Shown here piece by piece: positions 11,096 to 22,215 of a stretch of DNA of 64,000 nt (the first letter of the stretch is position 1; every line of letters begins with the position of its first letter). The notes below the pieces were generated by a model that made no database searches, was not told the origin of the DNA, and was given only the letters and a program-made list of their open reading frames with translations. Both the position numbers and the translations under genes were made by a program. This DNA is from Kitagawia praeruptora (Eukaryota > Streptophyta > Magnoliopsida > Apiales > Apiaceae), in the NCBI GenBank assembly GCA_037693485.1, contig CM075345.1, positions 3,799,501 through 3,863,500 of the forward strand. Reading direction: 5' to 3'.

Positions 11096-14000
11096 CTACT
11101 GATAATACTTTCTCAAATGCTCTGCATTCCATGCTCTTGGGATTATGTTGCCATCCAAATCTTCTAGATGATAAGTTCCTTCCCAGATGATAGACTTGAT
11201 CCTGTAAGGTCCTTCCCAGTTGGGACCAAAAACTCCATGTGCTGCTACTCTTGTATTAGGCATAACTTTCCGCAGAACTAAATCACCCACCTTGAAAGGC
11301 TGAATCTTCACCTTCTTGTTATAGTACCTTGCAGCCCTCTGCTGATAAGCTGCCAACCTCAACTGCGTGTTAGTCCTTGTCTCCTCCAGAAAATCGAGAT
11401 TTATCCTTTGGTTCACCATATTCGATTCTTCCTCATAGAAATCTCTTCGGAATGACCCTGCTCCAATTTCCACTGGAACCATTGCCTCACACCCATAAGA
11501 TAACATGAAAGGAGACTCTCCCGTTGTGGTTCTTGGAGTTGTGTTATACGACCATAAAACCATAGGAAGTTCCTCGGGCCAATTCCCTTTGCTTTCTTCC
11601 AATTTGGTCTTCAAAGTGTGCTTGATTATCTTGTTGATAGCTTCAGTCTGCCCATTACTCTGAGGGTGATATACAGCTGCAAATTCTTTCTTGATTCCCA
11701 AATCTTCACATAGCTTTCGCAACTCTTTGCTATCAAACTGCTTTCCATTATCTGAAACAAGCTTGTAAGGAATCCCGAATCTGCACACAATAGAGTTGAA
11801 CACAAAATCCTTGATTTTCTTCGCTGTTATCTTAGCCAAGGGCATTGCTTCCGCCCACTTGGTGAAATAATCTACAGCCACAACAGCGTATTTGACTCCT
11901 CCCTTAGACTTAGGGAGTTCTCCAATAAGATCAATTCCCCACATAGCAAATGGCCAAGGACTCATCATAGAAGTCAAGGTAGTCACAGGTATCGTTGAAT
12001 AATTGGCAAACCTCTGGCATTTATCGCATGCCTTGACAAACTCATAAGCATCCTTCTTCACAGTAGGCCAAAAATAACCTTGCCTTAACACCTTCATTGC
12101 CAACGAACCACCCCCCGAGTGATTGCCACAAATTCCTTCATGTACCTCCCTTAGAATATAATTACAATCATCCCCATCTATGCACTTCAGAAGCGGTTGA
12201 TTGAAACCTCTCTTGTACATAATTCCATCATACTCCACAAACCTGGCAGCATGATATCGAAGACGCCTTGCTTCAATTTTATCGCTTGGGAGAATCCCCT
12301 TACGAATATATTTTAGAATTGGAGTCATCCAGGTGACTGACGGAGTACTCTCCACTTCCATAACTTCCACCTCTGGAATACTTGGCACTTCTTGAATTTG
12401 TAGAGGAACTGTTCCTAACAACATAGCATCCTTCTGGGATCCTAGCTTAGCCAAAATATCTGCAGAGCAATTTTCATCTCGAGGAATGCATTCCAACCTT
12501 ACTTCACGAAACTTCTGCATTAATCGTTGTGCACACTTCATGTAGAGCTCTGTCCTTGGACCTCTACACTGAAAACCTCCTTTGATCTGCTTGACCACTA
12601 ACTCTGAATCACTTGACACAACCAAATTTACTACTTTCATTTCCAAGGCCATTTTCAATCCATTAATCAAAGCTTCATATTCCGCATCATTATTAGTTGC
12701 CTCGAATTTGAAATGAATAGCACTCATTAGTCGATTCCCTTCAGGTGTCACTAGAATTACACCTGCACCAGCCCCTCCATTGTTTACAGCTCCATCTACG
12801 TGCAACCTCCACCAAGGTTGAGGAATTTCCTCAAGAGGGCGCGCCCTCGTAGGAGGAATTCCTGGTTCCGCTAACACAATTGACTTTTCCTCGGTCTCTG
12901 AATCAAACTCCAAGATAAAATCCGCTAAAGCCTGACCTTTAATTGCTGTTCTTGGCGTATATTCCAAATCAAACTGCCCTAATTCGATGGCCCATTTCAA
13001 CATTCTTCCTGAAGCTTCTGGTTTATGAAGAATACTTCTCAATGGATAAGCAGTACGAATCTCGATCCTATGAGCTTGAAAGTAAGGACGAAGTTTCCTA
13101 GCCGCCAAGATTAAAGCGAAAACCAACTTTTCCATGCTGGTGTATCGAGTCTCTGCATCATGCAAACGCTTACTCACATAGTAAACCGGGGACTGATGAT
13201 CAACCTCTTCTCTCACCAATACTGCACTAATGGAGTATTCTGATACTGCCAAGTATAATATCAAGGTTTCTCCCTCCACGGGCTTAGCTAAAAGCGGAGG
13301 ATTCCCCAACTGTTCTTTAATTTTCTGAAAAGCATCTTCACACTCAGGAGTCCACACAAAATCTTTGGAGGCCCCTTTGATTGCCTTGAAGAACTCTCTG
13401 CATCTATCCGAAGATTTTGACACAAAGCGATTTAGCGCTACAACTCTCCCAGCTAAACTCTGAACTTGCTTCACACTGGATGGAGATTTCATGTCAAGTA
13501 AGGCTTTAATCTTGGCTGGATTCGCTTCAATCCCATGATGATTAACCATAAACCCCAAGAATTTTCCGGATTCCACTCCAAACACACATTTTTGAGGATT
13601 CAACTTCATTCTGAACTTCCTCAATACTCCGAACATTTGCTCCAAATGCTTTACATGGTCCTATGCCTTCAAGGGTTTGACAAGCATGTCATCCACATAC
13701 ACCTCCATGGTTTTCCCTATCAGATCTTTAAACATCATGTTCACCAACCTCTGATAAGTAGCTCCAGCGTTGATCAAACCAAATGGCATTCCAATATAAT
13801 AATACAAACCCCTATCCGTGATGAAAGAAGTGTGTTCTTGATCAGGCTCGTACATGGGAATTTGATTATAGCCTGAATAAGCATCCATGAAACTCAACAT
13901 AGCGTGGCCAGCGGTAGCATCCACCAACTGATCAATTCGAGGGAGAAGAAAACTATCTTTAGGGCAAGCCTTGTTCAGGTCCGTGAAATCCACACAAGTT

Positions 14001-14374
14001 CTCCACTTTCCATTAGGTTTCTTGACAAGAACAGGATTAGCCAGCCAATCGGGGTAATATGATTCTTTGATCAAACCAACATCTAGAAGTCTATCAACTT
14101 CCTCCTTCAATGCTATAGCTCTCTCTCCACTTACAGGTCGACGTTTCTGACGGATTCCTTTCTTGGTAGGATCTATGTTCAAATGATGACACATAATCTT
14201 TGGATCGATTCCTACCATATCAGCATGACTCCAAGCAAATACATCCAAATTATTCAAAAGAAAGTTAGTGAGCATTCCTCTCAACTTGGAATTCAATTGA
14301 GATCCGACTTTCAAAACTTTACTTGAATCCTTTTCATCCACCAAAATTGAAATAGCATCCTCTGCAGGCCCAGT
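11096..14374 (-). pseudogene. Gypsy A pol: RT, RNase H, second RNase H, integrase
   Basis: Reads leftwards from the CACTA insertion at 14374 to a stop at 11096-11098. RT has CVDFTDLNKACPKD, MPFGLINAGATYQ and the catalytic YVDD near 13690. The first RNase H is followed by a second RNase H (LHVDGA near 12795, then NDAEYEAL), a mark of the Tat lineage. Integrase has an H2C2 finger (GICGNHSGG ... CDKCQ) and the core WGIDLIGELP, VSDNGKQF and HPQSNGQTEA. TAG at 13661-13663, just after YVDD, is an in-frame nonsense codon; the same frame continues downstream. Only one GC palindrome lies in this 3.3 kb, in the non-conserved linker between the two RNase H domains (12835-12848, encoding TRARPLEE). Confidence 0.93.
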
Positions 14375-14392
14375 CACTACAAGGAAAATAGG

Positions 14393-14960
14393 CTCAGACA
14401 ACGGTTTTTGCCCGTTGTCTGATGCCCTGTTTTCCTGTTGTCTATTGAGGCACCGTCTGATGCCTATATCAGACAACGGTACCAAAACTGTTGTGTGAGC
14501 CTTCTTCGACAACAGTCCGTATTTACTGAAACGTTGTGTGAATACCAGAAACAACAACAGTTTGCTTTTAAAAAGTATTGTACAAACTACATTACAACAA
14601 TGGTTCTTAACTCAGAAACCGTTGTTCTAGGCATGTTTAGACAAGGGTTTTCTGTTTTGGTTGTGTTGTCTATTTCGTTTACATCCAACACAACATTAAT
14701 TGGTTGGGTTGTAGTATAGTTTTATAGACAATGGTCTTCTATATCTGTGATGTTGTGTTAAATACTTTCTCACAATGGTTTTATAGAAAGAAACCATTGT
14801 TGTTTCGTTTGTTAGGCGATGGAATTGTTTTAAAAAGTGTTGTCTGAATATTTGTTACACAACGGTTTACTTGAACAGAAACCATTGTAGTTTTTGTTGT
14901 TAGACAATGTAATAGTTTTATAAAGTGTTGTCTGAATATTTCGTTCACAAGGGTTTTAAT
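14393..14960. repeat. CACTA B left subterminal repeats
   Basis: Many copies in both orientations of CAGACAACGGT / TTGTCTGA / ACAACGGTTT-like motifs. They match the motifs near the right end. In CACTA elements such subterminal repeats bind the transposase-associated protein. Confidence 0.8.
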
Positions 14961-15313
14961 TGTTAGATTCGTTGCCTGAGCTGTTTTATAAAGCTTGTTG
15001 TTGTACGATATGATTTATAACATGTTTTCTTATAAATGCTCTCATTGGACAAAAATAAACTAGACAATGCACCAATAAAATACTATCATTACGGCCAATA
15101 TTCGCTATTACAACGAACTAAAATCCACCATTACAACCAAAATTCATCATCAACCAACTAGAATTCAACCACCTAATGCCATTCAAATTTCTAAACAAAA
15201 TCAATTACAGAACCTAAAAATAAACTCCAAGAACTGGAAATACCCTAAGTGTTATATACAAGGCTGCTTCCCTGTTCTTTTAACCTATGTGCTTCATGAA
15301 CCATGAGTAAGTG
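14961..15313. other. CACTA B interior without recognised gene
   Basis: AT-rich. No motif, gene fragment or repeat recognised between the left subterminal repeats and the multifunctional-protein fragment. Confidence 0.5.
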
Positions 15314-15412
15314 TCACCGACTAAGAGCCGTGATTATTAGTTCAGCAGGTGAGGCTAATGCAACTACAAGACCCAGACTAAGAGCTTCCTCCCCTTTGAC
15401 TGGCTTTGATAT
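15314..15412 (-). pseudogene. Captured fragment of peroxisomal multifunctional protein (AIM1/MFP2-like) exon
   Basis: After an acceptor-like TGTAG, the minus strand reads SKPVKGEEALSLGLV followed by ALASPAELI. This matches the enoyl-CoA hydratase part of plant AIM1/MFP2 beta-oxidation enzymes, in which SKPV(K/T)G-EA-LGLVDA is conserved. The frame ends at TGA 15314-15316. It lies downstream of the stop of the captured aminotransferase fragment, so in a chimeric transcript it would be 3' UTR. Only about 32 residues remain, so the identification is moderate. Confidence 0.62.
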
Positions 15413-15691
15413 CTACAAGAGAAACAGAGACACATAAAAACAAGTGCTTTAGATGATACTCAAAAATAAAATTATGCTTTTTTAAAAATAAAAGCCTGAA
15501 ATATACACTTAAGTAAAAGTACTGTATTAATTTGTTGCTCAGTTGCTTCCAAGTAAGACTGAGCTTCAGATTTTAAGCAATAATTGGCTTTGCTCTGAAT
15601 GCAAATGTGACAAGTAGATAAAAGCTAAACTTCAACTAGTTCATGAAAAAAGTGAAAAACAAAGAAGAGTAACGCTTACATAATTGCACCT

Positions 15692-16542
15692 TTAAGTCTC
15701 CTGATATGTACGTATAGGCACTCCTAACTGGGATGTTAAATCTTTATAAGCCTTTTGCAATCTTTGTGTTACAGGTCCGACACAACCAGCACCAATAATG
15801 CGCCCATCAATCTCAACTACCTGGTACAAATTACAACTTCTGTGAATATATTGACAACCCCGAAAAGAAGAAAGCAATTATGTATTTTTATGCGTAACAG
15901 GTTAAGAGATGACTTTAACCCTATTTGATTAATATGTTAAAGAGTACTGTCAACGAAAACCTGCAACTATAATTTTCTAGATGTATTTTAAGAATGTCTA
16001 ATATATAAGACACATAGAACTCTGCATGGTTTCCGTTAATGGAGAAAATAATAGAACCCACCAAACCAATCTCACAAAGCTCAAATAACAACACACTAAA
16101 CTGTATCATGCTTTAATGAAAGAAAAAACATACAGGGCTCAGGGCTGAGTTCTCCCATTGTGCCCGTGGTCCACACCTGCGGTGGAAACACGAACGTTTA
16201 GATGCTAATCCTTAAGAATGTAGTTGCAGTAACCATACCAACACAAAAAATACAAACAGAGATACCAGTAAAAGTTAATGCATGAAGTACTACACTAAGT
16301 AACCTGAAGGGAAAAAAAAATTAAGTGATTCGTATATATTATCTGGCAAGAGTATAATAAGTTCCATTTTTTCTTTTTTATAACAGATGTTCAAGATATG
16401 CTACAGATATATATTTACAAATGGATTCATGTAATTTGAAGATGAAGATTTTAAAATCGACCTCATCTGCAGTGTGGAACTCTGATAGGCTAATTCTTCG
16501 TTCTGCCAACACAATTTTTTCCTTCTCCACAAGTTCCATAAC
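15692..16542 (-). pseudogene. Captured fragment of class IV (BCAT/D-amino-acid type) aminotransferase, three exons
   Basis: Exons on the minus strand are 16542-16462 (RRISLSEFHTADE), 16176-16134 (VWTTGTMGELSP) and 15820-15692 (VVEIDGRIIG ... GPVTQRLQKAY ... TYQET, then TAA). These are the C-terminal end of a PLP-dependent fold-type IV aminotransferase, where TTGTMGEL lies in the cofactor site. Introns are retained, so capture was at the DNA level. A tandem 7-bp duplication (CAGGGCT at 16133-16139 and 16140-16146 on plus) at the end of the middle exon shifts its donor by one codon position and breaks the frame into the last exon. The N-terminal two-thirds of the enzyme is absent. Confidence 0.8.
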
Positions 16543-17265
16543 CTGTAACATGATAATTATGTATTACCAGTTGGCTAGAAGTTATGCAAACATCATATAA
16601 AGCTGATCAGCAGAAGCCAATAGTTGTAGTCAACAGAAACCAAGTGAACTGCAATTAGGTCATTGTAATGAGTTTCTAGTTTTTGACTTGCCTACATCTT
16701 ATGCATACTATTAACCAAAATGACATAAAGCAATTGTAATTATATCATGCTATGAAATTTTTTTAAACTTATATCAAATGAGCATCTTTTACATGAAACT
16801 CAACAAAATAAGAAAATAAGAAACAATGACTAAGCAATCCTTAAAAAATTAATGCAAAAATATAATCAACCTGCACTCAGATGCAAAACTAAAATAGATG
16901 ATTTTATAGGGTCAATAGACACAATACATGACACTGTACATTTCAATCACCGGACAACTTTAATGTTTTAGAAGGCATCGTTTGCTTTGCAATCAATATG
17001 CAACCTGTGCTATTTCTTCATGACCAGCATGCCTAATTTGCTAGACATGATTTATCTAATCAATGTAGAATCACTAGTTTTCTTAATATATTGAATGTAT
17101 TGGTGAGATTCAAAAAGTCTTTTGAATTTCAACAGTTAATAATGCCAACAGTAAACAGTTCTATATATATAACAAGTACATGAAGAACTGCGTAAAACTT
17201 ACGGTTGCTCGAGTGATAAGACAACAGAATATCGGAATAAGAGCAAAGGAAAAGGAAGAAATTAC

Positions 17266-18520
17266 CCATACAACCCGGAATATAGTCCTCAATAGCTGAA
17301 CAAAGTTGTCCGATGACAGGGTTTTAAGCTTACTTACAAGTGATGAGCCTCCACCTAAGCCAAAATGATATCCAAACAATAAGCTATCAAACAAAACATT
17401 TTATACTATACTAGATAATAATCCATCTCAAAGAATTCTTCCCCTGTCTTAAAAATGTGTGAAAGAACAAAAGAATGACCCAAAAAAATGTCCAAGGTGG
17501 TCATAATGAGAGCATGTGCACCAAAAGTTAGACTAATGAGCGAGTGAAATTTGTTTAGTCTGCGTGCAAATTTTAACAAGAGTACATTTTGGGACAGCCG
17601 ACAGGTAGTATATACAGCTAAGAGGAAAGGTATTTTAGGCTAACTCACTATCTGAATCCACAACTCTTTCTCTTTGAGTGAAATCTGAGTCTGAAACAAG
17701 AACCGGAAGAAATTCTGAAACTACCATCTTAATTGCAGATTTCATCTCAACTGTAAGTGTATCACGGTATAATCTCAAAACAGTTGGGAGCTTTGCCTGC
17801 AACAAATAGTTATATATAAATAAGTTCATAACTTGAGCACCTAGATTTACTGAAACGAGCTACAAGAGAAATTAGATGCTTTTGTTAGATATCGCAAAGA
17901 GGAGAAACCAATTTAGCAAGTGGAGTAAGCAATAACAGGACCAGTTTTTAGAATAAGGACTGGTAAAAATGGAAATATAAATACTAAATGGTTCTTTATC
18001 AATTATAGATTCCACTTTCCAGCCACTGTCACTATTTTTTTAAAATAAAAATTAAAGATTAGCAGGTCACTTAATGACTCAGCTGCTCAAAGATCAATTA
18101 TCATTCCTAAGTTATAATGAAAGAATTGAAATAGAAGCTACGCTTTCGTACTGAAATAAAAAACAGCAAATTTGTATTCAGCTCTCCATAAAAAAGGTTG
18201 CAGGATAGTAAGTCAATAACTAAGCCATGTATAATATTATATTGCCACGAAAACCTCACCTTAAAAGTAAACCATTATGAAGGACTTGCACATACTGCAG
18301 ATCCTTACATATACGGTGCTTGCACTTATAATCTGCAGATCCTTTTCCCAATTTATTAACATAATATCATCCACACTTGAAGAGTCGCGCACTCACGCCT
18401 ATATATAACCCATATGACACACAGAAGCAGGAGATATATACTCACAGTTCGGAGCAAGCCAATAATAAGTGGAAGTAGCTGATCTCGGATATTCGACGTT
18501 TCTTCTTCATCAATTTTAAG
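17266..18520 (-). pseudogene. Captured fragment of VPS54 (GARP tethering complex), three exons
   Basis: Exons on the minus strand are 18520-18446 (IRDQLLPLIIGLLRT), 17796-17649 (AKLPTVLRLYRDTLT ... LPVLV ... DSDF) and 17354-17266 (GGSSLVSKLKTLSSDNF). They match a run of consecutive exons of plant VPS54, a subunit of the Golgi GARP tethering complex. All splice sites are GT-AG and phases run 0, 1, 0 without a stop. No frameshift is visible, which suggests the capture is not very old. It is only a small internal part of a gene of about 1,000 codons and cannot make a working VPS54 alone. Confidence 0.82.
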
Positions 18521-19032
18521 CTGCATCATGTCAATTCTATTTATTAGTACACAGTTGCACCTGTGAAGCTGTTAAAATACTGCACAATAACCTAAAGATT
18601 TATATCAACTGTCGATTTCAGTTAACAAGATAACGTTTAGTATATTGTTCATTGAGATGTTTTACATTCAGTCATAGTTGTTTTATTTATTAGCCCCTTG
18701 AACGAAGGTAATCACAATTTTCAAATAAATTTTCTCATAAACTTGAGAAGCTTTTATTCAGTTGTATAGTCAAGAACTAAAAACCACTGACAAGTTTTTA
18801 TAAGAAGAGAAAATAGCAGCATAAGGAATAAAGAAACTGTATCAGCTTCTGATTAACTGCAAATTTGACAACATTGTTTATTACTCCTGAAATAAAAACA
18901 CACAATTACACACAATTACACACTCCGGACCTAATCATATATAAATCACAGTTACATTTCACCGAAACAAAAATCATTCAAATCACAATTACACAAACAT
19001 ATACATACATACATGTATAAGCAGAGACTTAC

Positions 19033-19132
19033 ATGGAGCTTGACATCAACAACGCGACAAAAGACATGAGGAGGAAGACGACGAGCAACATCAGGATAAT
19101 CACACACATACTCCAAATCCAATTAAAACAAT
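19033..19132 (-). pseudogene. Captured fragment of an auxin response factor exon (ARF3/ARF4-like)
   Basis: The minus strand reads DYPDVARRLPPHVFCRVVDVKLH between a TTTTGCAG acceptor and a perfect GTAAGT donor; LPPHVFCR(I/V)(L/V)DVKLH is the lead-in to the B3 DNA-binding domain in ARF3/ARF4-type factors. It ends in phase 0 and so joins in frame with the first VPS54 exon. An in-frame TAA lies upstream in the same exon and no ATG precedes the motif. It is about 23 residues only, so the family call is reasonable but not certain. Confidence 0.62.
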
Positions 19133-19257
19133 CTGCAAAAAAAAATGTTCAATTAAAACAAAAGCGAGCTTAAATCGAACTATTAATCGGAAAATTACTT
19201 ACGATTTGACAGAGAAAAGTGAGGGATGGGGAGAGAGACAGAGAGAGAGGGTCTTGT

Positions 19258-19299
<42 letters not shown>

Positions 19300-19576
19300 G
19301 TGAGAGAGAGAGAGAGATGAAAGAGAGAGATGAGTGTGAGAGAGATGAGGGTGAGATGCGGCTAGATCTGAGAAAGGAAACTAAAGTTAGAGAGCGGGCT
19401 AATCTAAGGGAAAGTTATTCAGAGGCGGGGGAATGAAATAATCTAAGGGGGGAAATGTTTTATTAGAAAGGGGGGGAAAAAATCTAAGGGTGAAATGTTT
19501 TATTAGAAATGGCGGGAAATGTATCAGCCGCGTGTTTTTTAATTTTAAAAATGTCATAAAAGATATTGGTTATTTT
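19133..19576 (-). promoter_or_regulatory. Putative leader/promoter of the chimeric captured unit, with (GA)n tract
   Basis: On the minus strand a CT-rich leader (the plus strand shows a long GA microsatellite at about 19262-19297 and more GA up to 19345) ends at a GTAAGT donor, complement near 19196-19201. An intron then leads to the ARF-like exon. CT-rich leaders are common in plant 5' UTRs. Transcription is inferred. Confidence 0.4.
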
Positions 19577-19596
19577 ACTCCCGTTCCTATCCTTTG
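19577..19596. repeat. Start of CACTA B 720-bp tandem repeat, unit 1 (split by element C)
   Basis: ACTCCCGTTCCTATCCTTTG continues at 43643 after element C. The unbroken second copy begins at 44344. Confidence 0.9.
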
Positions 19597-20360
19597 TGTG
19601 ACATCCCATAATCCGGGGTATAGATTTGGGGCCACTAACCACAATCCACACAACACAAATCTGGATATAAACATAATATAATAATAAAATACCCCTGATC
19701 CAAGACCGCTTACAGGTTATGGTACGAAACAAACTATCAAATTTAATTATTACAATCCAACCTCAGAATAAAATTATTATACAAATTGATAACCAGTAAG
19801 TTCATCTATAAAAATCACTATCAAACTAGATATCCCACCTCAACAAATCCATGACTCGAACGTCTCCTCTCGCAGCCTATAGAGCAATACCCACTGACCT
19901 CTAGTCCTTCTGATTATCTCTAATAACTGGAAAAAAATAAACAGAAGCAAGAGTGAGCCAACAATGCTCAGCAAGTGTAAATAGTGATGACAATTTCAAT
20001 ACAACGACAATTTTGATAAGCAACAGAGTTCCATCTCATTTTATGAAGGAATCAGTTATATCAACTTTTTAGATTGCCACGAGGGCCAACAATTCACCAT
20101 TCGTAAGGTGCATCAAAACTAGAACTAGACAGAATTTTGATATCAAAATGTTATTCAAACAGACCTTCAAGAAGTCAAGAACTGAACATCTCATTTTCAA
20201 AGTATAGATTAGAATTGGAATTTTATTTATTTAAAAAAAACATCATTAAGGTTAGGCTGCTGATCAGTCAGCACTAACCCCGGACAAACGCACACAGCAA
20301 TGTCCTATAATGGATCCACGGCACACATTGGCCTTATTAACTTCCGACCACGAATCTGGT

Positions 20361-20740
20361 CCGACCTCACGGTCCAAAAATATTTTTATCACGACCACAA
20401 TAGGGTCCGACCTTTCGGTCAAAACATTTTTTTATCACGACCATAATATGGTCCGACCTTACGGTAAAAAATATTCCAATTCTATATCGAACGCACTAGG
20501 TGTCGGAACAATCGACAACCTTACCGCATCAACCAATTGGAAAACTCACGTTCCAGGACAACAACTAATTAATCCAAGAATTAATGAAGAATTCAGGATC
20601 AACAGGTGTCGACAAGTTCGACACGATAATTGGGTGATAATTAAAGCATAATAAGCTCTAAGGGTATCGACAAGTTCGATACAATAAAGGGTAATAACGG
20701 AATAATCAAGGTCATCAATAGGTATCGACAAATTCGATAC
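20361..20740. repeat. Hairpin array in element C left LTR
   Basis: Three GACC-NNNN-GGTC type mini-hairpins (20363-20374, 20409-20420, 20454-20465) in a tandem repeat of about 47 bp are followed by four stem-7-nt-loop-stem units: TGTCG/CGACA (20501-20517), GTGTCG/CGACAC (20606-20624), GTATCG/CGATAC (20664-20682) and GTATCG/CGATAC (20722-20740). Stem changes are compensatory (GTG/CAC versus GTA/TAC). Confidence 0.8.
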
Positions 20741-21643
20741 AATAAGTGGGTGTAAACGAATAACCAATAAGAATAAAAGATATCAACAAGATAGAAAGAA
20801 ATAATTGGATTTATAACATCAACAGTTTACGCAAAGAGAAATTCCTTGTGAGCAAGAATAAAAACATAAATTGCAATAATATTTTCAACAATTGAAATTC
20901 TAGACTAAAGCAAGGAGATGGTCAAGTATTGGGCATTTAATAAAACTTATACACACTGAAGAGTTTGAGCTTTCCATAAACGGATAAAATAGCTTAGAAC
21001 AAATATTTGCAAAACAGTTTCAATATGGAAAGGTTCAGATCAGCTTAGGGAAAACATTGTCCAAATGGGAGTCCATTGGTGAAAGTATGCTAGGTCAGGA
21101 ATTTTGTCAGCAGGTTTTCGTAAAAGTTAAAAACATGTATTTCCTTGTGTAGAAAAATTCTTAAGGGTATTTGACGAAGTTAGAAGAAATGGCATTCCAC
21201 TGTAAAAGTGTGAAAAGGTTATTTGCAAAATTCTTTGTAAAACCGACATGTGAACTATGGGTGGGGAAAGTGAACATCATCATGCTAATTTGGAAAAGCA
21301 TATATATATCATCTTTCAACTATACTTGACCAACTCATTTATACGATAAATAAACTAAATTGCATCACTTGAAAGATAAGTGAAGAGCAAAACACTTGCC
21401 TCAATACACAGCGTTTCTATTTCCAATACTTTAACTCCTTATCACTTTACATCCGTCTCTGCTTGACCTTTCCTCGATGACGCATCACTTGTCAATCCCG
21501 ATAATTCTTTCCTTCCTCCACATTCCATTTCCACATGCTTTGGTTCTTAGCTGGCCTTCTATGCGTACCTATATACAGGTATAATACTATTTCAGTACGC
21601 GTACAACCTTAACCGTATAATTCTATTCTAACCACACGCGTCC

Positions 21644-22215
21644 TGTGAGATTGAAAGGTTGGGCTAGTTTTTGGTGCTAATGTGAAAAATTCGTAGAAAT
21701 TTTTCTGGTTGCGTTAGCTGTTTTGTTTTTGCGTTTCCCGGAGTTCCAACGGTCGGATCGTCCTGAATTTTGGACAGCGTCTTCCTTACTCATGTATCTA
21801 AATTCTGAACGGTGGAGATCGGATTTGGAGGTGCAGAAGGCCTGTTTATTGAGGTAGGGGCAGGAACTTTTGCACCACGGTGTGGATTAAGCTCCCCGTG
21901 GTGAGGCGACTTGGAGCGGGTATTTTTGGCCCAAAAGTGTTTTTGGGTTAATTCTTAAACTAGGCCCATAGTTAATATGATATGTAAACGGTAGTGAATT
22001 AACTAGGTTTTAAGGCTTGTAATATTGTATACAGAAAACTGAAACGTATCAATATATACAAGAAAAAGGCTTTTTCACTTGGCCAACAAATTCCTTCTTC
22101 TTTGTGTGTTTACTTTGATTATTGTCTTGTTATAGCTTATAACTTGTGATCGTAGTCTTCTCTTTGGGGTGTTATTCCGCTGAGTCAAGGGTTGTCCCTT
22201 GTTTGGGACCCTACA
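21644..22215. mobile_element. Solo LTR inserted in the left LTR of element C
   Basis: 572 bp, TGTGAGATTGAAAGG ... GGGACCCTACA, flanked by CGTCC at 21639-21643 and 22216-22220. The end shape and 5-bp duplication fit an LTR left after LTR-LTR recombination. The same insert sits in the right LTR, so it predates the last transposition of C. Confidence 0.85.

Noticed and set aside
13535..13876. Open frame on plus opposite gypsy A RT
   Set aside because: Shadow of the conserved RT frame on the minus strand.
19236..19345. GA tract as a structural or telomere-like element
   Set aside because: It is a simple microsatellite, best explained as the CT-rich leader of the captured unit on the minus strand.
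20310..20651. 113-codon frame in C LTR, identical at 29479-29820
   Set aside because: It is identical because the LTRs are copies. The sequence is the hairpin array read through, not a protein.
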